Position numbers and translations under genes: made by a program
The notes under the pieces: model-generated
What the model was told of the DNA's origin: nothing
What the model saw: only the letters and a program-made list of their open reading frames with translations
Database searches by the model: none
Origin: JBDUDR01 sp040002845
GTDB taxonomy: Bacteria; Actinomycetota; Actinomycetes; Propionibacteriales; Nocardioidaceae
Assembly: GCA_040002845.1 (NCBI GenBank)
Contig: JBDUDR010000162.1
Location: forward strand, 1-5,530
DNA length: 5,530 nt
Direction of reading: 5' to 3'
Shown: one piece after another, positions 1-5,530 of the stretch
Position numbering within the stretch: the first letter of the stretch is position 1
Layout of the letters: every line of letters starts with the position of its first letter

Positions 1-4
1 GGGG

Positions 5-2599
5 TCAGTCGGCGCTCCGCACCTCGAGAGCATCGCTGGACTCGTTGAGGTCCACGATCACCTTGCTGCCATCCCGGACTGTGCCCGCCAGCAGCCCCTT
101 GGCCAGCCGGTCGCCGATCGCCGTCTGCACCAACCGGCGCAGCGGCCGGGCGCCGTAGACCGGGTCGAAACCGGTCAGGGCCAGCCACTCCTTGGCGGCG
201 TCGGTGACATCGAGCTCGATCCGCCGCTCGGCCAAGCGAGTAGCGAGGTGCCCCACCTGGAGATCGACGATCTTGGTCAGCTCCTCGGCGCCGAGGGAGT
301 CGAACATGACCACCTCGTCCAACCGGTTAAGGAACTCGGGCTTGAACGACGTCCGGACGACGTTCATCACGGCCTGCCGCTTGCTGTCGTCATCGAGTGC
401 CGGGTTGGCCAGGAACTGCGACCCGAGGTTGGAGGTGAGGATCAAGATGACGTTCCTGAAGTCGACGGTGCGCCCTTGCCCGTCGGTGAGCCGCCCGTCG
501 TCGAGCACCTGCAAGAGCACGTCGAACACCTCGGGGTGGGCCTTCTCGACCTCGTCGAGCAGCAAGACGGAGTACGGACGGCGCCGCACCGCCTCGGTGA
601 GCTGGCCGCCCTCGTCATACCCCACATACCCCGGCGGAGCACCCACCAATCTTGAGACGGTGTGCTTCTCGGAGTACTCGCTCATGTCGATGCGTACGAT
701 CGCCCGCTCGTCGTCGAACAGGAACTCTGCCAGCGTCTTTGCGAGCTCGGTCTTGCCGACGCCGGTCGGCCCAAGGAAGAGGAACGACCCGGTGGGCCGG
801 TCCGGGTCGGAGATGCCTGCCCGGGCACGGCGTACAGCGTCCGACACCGCCTGCACCGCCTTGCGCTGGCCGATCAGCCGGCGGCCCAGCTCTTCCTCCA
901 TCCGTAGCAGCTTGCCGGTCTCCCCTTCGAGCAGCCGGCCGGTGGGGATACCTGTCCAGGCAGCTACCACCTCCGCTACCTCGTCGGCTCCGACCTCCTC
1001 GCGCACCATCGGGTCGGAAGCGGCGACGTCGCGTTCCTGCTCCGAGGCCGCAGCCAGCCGCTTCTCCAGCTCGGGGATGTCTGCATAGAGGATCTTGGAA
1101 GCGGAAGTCAGGTCGCCGTCGCGCTGAGCGCGCTCGGCCTGCCCGCGCAGCTGCTCGATCTGCTCCTTGATCTCACCGACCTGGTTGAGTGCTTCCTTCT
1201 CCTTCTCCCAGCGGGCTTCCAGACCGCGCAGCGACTCCTCGCGATCGGCCAGCTCCGCTCGTAGCCGCTCGAGCCGCTCGCGAGAAGCCTCGTCGTCCTC
1301 GCGTTCGAGGGCGAGCTCCTCCATCTTGAGCCGGTCCACCTGGCGACGCAGCTCGTCGATCTCGATCGGCGAGGAGTCGATCTCCATGCGCAACCGCGAC
1401 GACGCCTCGTCGATGAGGTCGATCGCCTTGTCCGGGAGCTGGCGTCCGGTGATGTAGCGATGGGACAGCGTCGCCGCCGCCACCAGCGCTGCATCGGAGA
1501 TCACCACCTTGTGGTGCGCTTCATACCGTTCCTTCAGACCGCGCAAGATCGCAATCGTGTCCTCGACGCTGGGCTCGCCGACGAACACCTGCTGGAACCG
1601 GCGCTCGAAGGCTGGGTCCTTCTCGATCCGTTCCCGGTATTCGTCGTGGGTGGTGGCACCGATCATGCGCAGCTCACCGCGCGCCAGCATCGGCTTGAGC
1701 ATGTTGCCGGCGTCCATCGACGAGTCACCCGACGTGCCGGCGCCGACGACCGTGTGCAGCTCGTCGATGAACGTGATGATCTGGCCCTCCGAGGACTTGA
1801 TCTCCTCGAGCACAGCCTTGAGCCGTTCCTCGAACTCGCCGCGGAACTTCGCCCCGGCCAACATGGCGCTCAGGTCGAGCGACACCAGCCGGCGGTCCCG
1901 CAGCGACTCGGGCACGTCCCCGGCGACGATGCGCTGGGCCAGCCCCTCCACGACCGCGGTCTTGCCGACTCCCGGCTCGCCGATCAGCACCGGGTTGTTC
2001 TTGGTACGACGCGACAGCACCTGCACGACCCGCCGGATCTCGGAGTCGCGGCCGATCACCGGGTCGAGCTTGCCGTCCATCGCCAGCGCGGTCAGGTCCA
2101 CGCCGTACTTCTCGAGGGCCTGGTAGGTCCCTTCCGGATCGGCGCTCGTCACCCGCCCCGACCCCCGCACCTGCGCGAAGGCCTCCAGCAGACCGGCTGG
2201 GGAGACGCCGGCGTCGGTCAGTGCCTTCTTTGCCGGAGAGTCGACGGTGGCCAGCGCGACCAGCAGATGTTCGGTGGAGACGTACTCATCTCCGAGGGAA
2301 CCGGCCTGCTCCTCGGCAAGGTCCAGCACCTGCAGCAGCGGGCGGCTCATGGTCGGGCCGGACACCGACCCACCCGACGCAGCCGGCAGCGCGCCAAGCG
2401 CGCCTTTCACCGACGCCTCGACCTCCGCAACCGGTGTCCCCACCGCCTCCAATAGCGGGCGCGTGACCGAGTCGGGTTGCGCGAGCAGGGCGGAGAGCAG
2501 ATGGATCGGTTCGACCGCGGGGTTGCCGTCAGTGGCCGCCCGGCGGACAGCAGTGCTGAGCGCCTCCTGGCTCTTGGTGGTGAGTTTCTGGGCTTGCAC
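5..2599 (-). CDS. clpB: ATP-dependent disaggregase chaperone ClpB (Hsp100)
   Basis: ClpB is a cytosolic hexameric AAA+ unfoldase that pulls polypeptides out of aggregates and passes them to DnaK/DnaJ/GrpE. The 864-residue length is normal for the family. Seen in order: a Clp N-terminal double repeat (about 1-145); NBD1 with Walker A GEPGVGKT (207-214), Walker B ending D279-E280 and arginine-finger pair R333-R334; a charged coiled-coil middle domain (about 405-530, including EARWEKEKEAL); NBD2 with Walker A GPTGVGKT (610-617), Walker B ending D682-E683, pore loop GYVG (657-660), arginine finger R759 and sensor-2 GARPLRR (816-822). The middle domain separates ClpB from ClpA, and there is no IGF-type ClpP-binding loop typical of ClpA/ClpX. 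The GTG start gives the family-typical opening LTTKSQEAL and has an AGGAG 5 nt upstream. The first pore loop reads KFRGEF where E. coli has KYRGEF. It lies 22 bp after hspR, so it is probably the last gene of the dnaK operon. Identification is essentially certain. Confidence 0.98.
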   Translation of the reverse strand: MQAQKLTTKSQEALSTAVRRAATDGNPAVEPIHLLSALLAQPDSVTRPLLEAVGTPVAEVEASVKGALGALPAASGGSVSGPTMSRPLLQVLDLAEEQAGSLGDEYVSTEHLLVALATVDSPAKKALTDAGVSPAGLLEAFAQVRGSGRVTSADPEGTYQALEKYGVDLTALAMDGKLDPVIGRDSEIRRVVQVLSRRTKNNPVLIGEPGVGKTAVVEGLAQRIVAGDVPESLRDRRLVSLDLSAMLAGAKFRGEFEERLKAVLEEIKSSEGQIITFIDELHTVVGAGTSGDSSMDAGNMLKPMLARGELRMIGATTHDEYRERIEKDPAFERRFQQVFVGEPSVEDTIAILRGLKERYEAHHKVVISDAALVAAATLSHRYITGRQLPDKAIDLIDEASSRLRMEIDSSPIEIDELRRQVDRLKMEELALEREDDEASRERLERLRAELADREESLRGLEARWEKEKEALNQVGEIKEQIEQLRGQAERAQRDGDLTSASKILYADIPELEKRLAAASEQERDVAASDPMVREEVGADEVAEVVAAWTGIPTGRLLEGETGKLLRMEEELGRRLIGQRKAVQAVSDAVRRARAGISDPDRPTGSFLFLGPTGVGKTELAKTLAEFLFDDERAIVRIDMSEYSEKHTVSRLVGAPPGYVGYDEGGQLTEAVRRRPYSVLLLDEVEKAHPEVFDVLLQVLDDGRLTDGQGRTVDFRNVILILTSNLGSQFLANPALDDDSKRQAVMNVVRTSFKPEFLNRLDEVVMFDSLGAEELTKIVDLQVGHLATRLAERRIELDVTDAAKEWLALTGFDPVYGARPLRRLVQTAIGDRLAKGLLAGTVRDGSKVIVDLNESSDALEVRSAD

Positions 2600-2604
2600 T
2601 GGCT

Positions 2605-2609
2605 CTCCT
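2605..2609 (-). promoter_or_regulatory. Ribosome binding site of clpB
   Basis: The minus strand reads AGGAG, followed by a 5-nt spacer and the GTG start of clpB. It lies in the 22-bp hspR-clpB gap. This supports the GTG at 2599 and independent ribosome loading rather than pure coupling to hspR. Confidence 0.75.
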
Positions 2610-2621
2610 AGGTTGGACCGG

Positions 2622-3071
2622 TCATGAGCCGTCGGTGAGGTTCGTCCGGGGGCGAGAGCGCCGCCAGACGACCAACGCGTGCCCTGAGCTGTCGACCGGA
2701 ATCGGCAGGTTGGGAGTCGTGGCCATCGCGGCGTACGCAGCGCCCAGCTCGCCTTGCAGCTCGGTCACGCGCGCCCGCAGGGACTCCACCTGGTCTTGCA
2801 GGTCGAGGATTCGGCGTACGCCCTCCAAGCCGATGCCGAGGTTGGCCAGCCGGGAGACCTCCCGCAGCTGCTGGATGTCGTGCCAGGAGTAGCGGCGCCC
2901 ACCCCCCACGGACCGGGCTGGTCTGACCAGACCGATCCGGTCGTATCCGCGCAGCGTCTGCGGGTGCATGCCCGTGAGCTCGGCAGCGACGCTGATGACG
3001 TAGACCTTGGCCTCGGGGCTCGGGACAGGCGGGTCGACGCGACCCGGCGATGAGATGAGTGGGTCTGTCAC
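2622..3071 (-). CDS. hspR: Heat-shock repressor HspR (MerR family)
   Basis: HspR is a MerR-type repressor that in Streptomyces and mycobacteria binds HAIR inverted repeats at the dnaK operon and other chaperone promoters, with DnaK as co-repressor. From the GTG at 3071 the protein has 149 residues, close to Streptomyces HspR. Residues 23-91 form the winged-helix DNA-binding domain, with the HspR hallmark GMHPQTLRGYDRIGLV (34-49) and GGGRRYS (56-62). A short coiled coil follows (about 91-112, LQDQVESLRARVTELQ), then the family-typical C-terminal ALVVW (132-136). The frame stays open upstream to an ATG at 3158, but that 29-residue arginine-rich extension would lie wholly inside dnaJ. The GTG is preferred because an AAGGGAGG precedes it by 5 nt and the start is 1 base after the dnaJ stop. 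The segment joining the wing to the dimer helix (VSRLANLGIGLEG) appears about one residue shorter than the usual HspR form. Autoregulation is inferred from the family. Confidence 0.95.
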   Translation of the reverse strand: MTDPLISSPGRVDPPVPSPEAKVYVISVAAELTGMHPQTLRGYDRIGLVRPARSVGGGRRYSWHDIQQLREVSRLANLGIGLEGVRRILDLQDQVESLRARVTELQGELGAAYAAMATTPNLPIPVDSSGHALVVWRRSRPRTNLTDGS

Positions 3072-3072
3072 G

Positions 3073-4209
<1,137 letters not shown>

Positions 4210-4265
4210 CGCTTCGTCACCTCCTCGCTACCGTCGCGGTGGTACGGCCCCGGGGCGGGCGCCGC
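4210..4265 (-). other. grpE-dnaJ intergenic gap, no promoter or terminator seen
   Basis: This 56-bp spacer is the longest non-coding stretch in the window. It contains the dnaJ SD and a GC palindrome, GCCCCGGGGC at 4247-4256, which has no loop and no following U-run, so it is not a convincing terminator. No HAIR repeat or clear -10/-35 pair is visible. grpE and dnaJ are therefore most simply read as one transcript. Confidence 0.55.
4218..4225 (-). promoter_or_regulatory. Ribosome binding site of dnaJ
   Basis: The minus strand reads AGGAGGTG, a near-perfect anti-16S match, 8 nt before the dnaJ ATG. It supports that start over the in-frame Met at residue 7. It is the longest consensus SD match in the window, so dnaJ is probably translated independently of grpE. 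Confidence 0.85.
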
Positions 4266-4994
4266 TCAGCTCGCCGGCTCGTCGCCGGCTGGGTCAGCGG
4301 TCGCGTCCGCAGGCTCCTGGAGCTGCTCATCCAGCTCGACGTCGGCCGGGCCCTCAGTCTTGGGCTCCGCCACGGCGACTCGTGCAGGTCGGACGATCCG
4401 GTCCCGGAACCGGTAACCGTCCTGCAGGACCATGTGTGCAGTCGGCACGTCCACGTCTTCGGAGTAGCTGTGCATCAGCGCTTCGTGCACGTGCGGGTCG
4501 AAGACATCGCCCGGCTCGCCGAAACGCTCCAGGCCGAGTGCGGTGACGATGCGTTCGAACGACTCCGCGACCGCCTTGAACCCGCCCTCGAGCTCACCGT
4601 GCTCGCGGGCCCGGCCGATGTCGTCGAGAACGGGCAGCAGCTGAGTCAGCACGCTCACGATCGCCGAGTCGCGTACGACGTCGCGATCGCGGTCAACGCG
4701 GCGCTTGTAGTTGACGTACTCGGCTTGGATGCGTTGCAGGTCTGCCGTGCGCTCCGCCAGCGTCGACTCGAGCTCGGCGACGCGGGCGGCCAGGGACTCT
4801 GCGGTGTCGGGCGGAGGGGTTGCCGGGGCCGCGGCTTCCCGCGGCTCCCGGACCGCTCCGGTCACCGGGTCGATGCGACGGCGGTCGCGGATCACCGGAC
4901 CGGTCGGTTCCCGGTCACCCGGGTCGCGGTCGAACCCGTTACCGGACCCGGCCTCCGGCCATCGCTCGCTCCCCCGCCCTGGGGTGACAGTCAC
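4266..4994 (-). CDS. grpE: Nucleotide exchange factor GrpE
   Basis: GrpE is a homodimer that drives ADP release from DnaK, resetting its folding cycle, and in some bacteria acts as a thermosensor. The 242-residue protein has a disordered charged N-terminus (about 1-65), a long dimerising helix (about 66-135, including ERTADLQRIQAEYVNYKRRV), and the C-terminal beta domain that touches DnaK. The GrpE signature is complete: FDPHVHEAL at 165-173, then GYRFRDRIVRPARVAV at 193-208. The acidic tail (about 212-242) looks disordered. The N-terminus contains RRRIDPVTGAVREP (38-51), similar to a motif I recall in mycobacterial GrpE. The GTG start shares bases with the dnaK TGA (GTGA overlap). No good SD is visible upstream (GAGCGGG at best), so translation probably relies on coupling to dnaK. 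The exact start is therefore less certain than the identity, although no better start is apparent. Confidence 0.96.
   Translation of the reverse strand: MTVTPGRGSERWPEAGSGNGFDRDPGDREPTGPVIRDRRRIDPVTGAVREPREAAAPATPPPDTAESLAARVAELESTLAERTADLQRIQAEYVNYKRRVDRDRDVVRDSAIVSVLTQLLPVLDDIGRAREHGELEGGFKAVAESFERIVTALGLERFGEPGDVFDPHVHEALMHSYSEDVDVPTAHMVLQDGYRFRDRIVRPARVAVAEPKTEGPADVELDEQLQEPADATADPAGDEPAS
4991..4994 (-). other. dnaK-grpE stop/start overlap (GTGA)
   Basis: The GTG start of grpE and the TGA stop of dnaK share two bases, giving the 4-nt overlap GTGA. With no strong SD ahead of grpE, this is the classic arrangement for termination-reinitiation, which would tie GrpE output to DnaK translation. 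The coupling is inferred. Confidence 0.8.
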
Positions 4995-5530
4995 TGTTGC
5001 CCGCTCGTTGGGTCGCCGGACTCGGCCTCGTCGACGATCTCCGCGTCGACGACGTCACCGTCGTCGGCGGCGGCGTCGGTGGGCTGCCCGGAGGCTGACG
5101 CGCCGGTTGCGTCACCGGACTCCTGAGATGCGCTTGCGTACATCGCCGCGCCCATCTTCTGGCTCGACTCGCTCAGCTTTGCGACCGCGGCCTTGAGCGC
5201 GTCGTCGTCCTCGCCCTCGAGGGCCTTCTTCAACGCCGCCACATCGGCCTCGACGTCGGACTTCACATCGGCGGGGATCTTGTCGGCATTGTCGGCCAGG
5301 AACTTCTCGGTCGTGTAGACGGCCGAGTCGGCCTGGTTGCGCAGCTCGACAGACTCCCGGCGCTTGCGGTCCTCCTCGGCGTACTGCTCGGCATCGCGGA
5401 TCATCTTGTCGATCTCTTCCTTGGACAAGGCCGACCCGCCGGTGATGGTCATCGACTGCTCGCGCCCCGTGCCACGGTCCTTTGCCGAGACATGCACGAT
5501 GCCGTTGGCGTCGATGTCGAACGTGACCTC
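4991..5530 (-). CDS. dnaK: Chaperone DnaK (Hsp70), C-terminal part
   Basis: Only the last 179 codons are present; the gene runs off the right edge, so the ATPase domain and start are not visible. The fragment opens with the end of the substrate-binding beta domain (EVTFDIDANGIVHVSAKDRG at fragment residues 1-19, a hallmark Hsp70 strand pair). It continues with MTITGGSALSKEEID and the helical lid (about 34-135). Next is a low-complexity Ala/Ser/Asp/Gly linker, then the bacterial C-terminal motif DVVDAEIVDE (159-168), with 11 further residues. That motif corresponds to the conserved tail of E. coli DnaK (DVVDAEFEEV). DnaK is the central ATP-driven chaperone of this operon and, in actinobacteria, also the co-repressor of HspR. 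The stop overlaps the grpE start by the 4 nt GTGA. A GTG at 5497 is internal, since conserved sequence continues upstream of it. Confidence 0.98.
   Translation of the reverse strand, partial: EVTFDIDANGIVHVSAKDRGTGREQSMTITGGSALSKEEIDKMIRDAEQYAEEDRKRRESVELRNQADSAVYTTEKFLADNADKIPADVKSDVEADVAALKKALEGEDDDALKAAVAKLSESSQKMGAAMYASASQESGDATGASASGQPTDAAADDGDVVDAEIVDEAESGDPTSGQQ

Noticed and set aside
1320..1830. Scattered CTTGAG/CTCAAG hexamers resembling HAIR half-sites (near 1325, 1691 and 1811)
   Set aside because: They are single half-sites inside clpB coding sequence, explained by Leu-Lys codons. None has an inverted partner at the 7-bp spacing.
1460..2455. A 331-codon plus-strand open frame opposite clpB
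   Set aside because: It is a codon-bias shadow of clpB: His/Arg/Leu-rich low-information sequence with no family resemblance and no clear SD.
4247..4256. Perfect palindrome GCCCCGGGGC in the grpE-dnaJ gap, considered as a terminator or operator
   Set aside because: It has only 5-bp arms with no loop and no T-run, and is unrelated to HAIR (CTTGAGT-N7-ACTCAAG). Such palindromes arise often by chance in GC-rich DNA.
5035..5100. GTCGTCGGCGGCGG-like low-complexity run, considered as a tandem repeat
   Set aside because: It encodes the Asp/Ala-rich disordered tail of DnaK, and the units are not regular enough to call a repeat.

Overview
This window carries, entirely on the minus strand, the 3' part of a high-GC actinobacterial heat-shock chaperone operon. 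In transcription order, from the high-coordinate end to the low: dnaK (3' end only), grpE, dnaJ, hspR, clpB. The gene order, the GTG starts, the strong GC bias at third positions and the MerR-type repressor HspR directly after dnaJ all point to an actinomycete. The DnaK, GrpE, DnaJ and ClpB sequences resemble Streptomyces, Mycobacterium and Propionibacteriales-type proteins as I recall them. I cannot name a genus.

Layout: the final 179 codons of dnaK enter at the right edge and end at 4991. grpE (4994 to 4266) starts inside the dnaK stop codon through a GTGA overlap. After 56 bp comes dnaJ (4209 to 3073), with a strong Shine-Dalgarno (SD). One base after the dnaJ stop is the GTG of hspR (3071 to 2622), whose SD lies in the last codons of dnaJ. 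After 22 bp comes clpB (2599 to 5), again with its own SD. Only 4 bases lie beyond the clpB stop. No intergenic gap exceeds 56 bp, and I found no terminator, RNA gene, mobile element, repeat array or CRISPR.

How the genes work together: DnaK with its J-protein DnaJ and nucleotide-exchange factor GrpE binds and refolds unfolded proteins. ClpB threads polypeptides out of aggregates and hands them to DnaK. HspR is the family repressor of this regulon; in Streptomyces it binds HAIR inverted repeats with DnaK as co-repressor. Having clpB directly after hspR puts the whole bichaperone disaggregase under one likely HspR/DnaK feedback loop. The operator expected upstream of dnaK lies outside the window.

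This is a conserved housekeeping region and I see no undescribed system in it. The points worth a second look are small: the corrected hspR start, the clpB linkage, a short motif in the GrpE N-terminus, a Phe in the first ClpB pore loop, and an altered segment in HspR.
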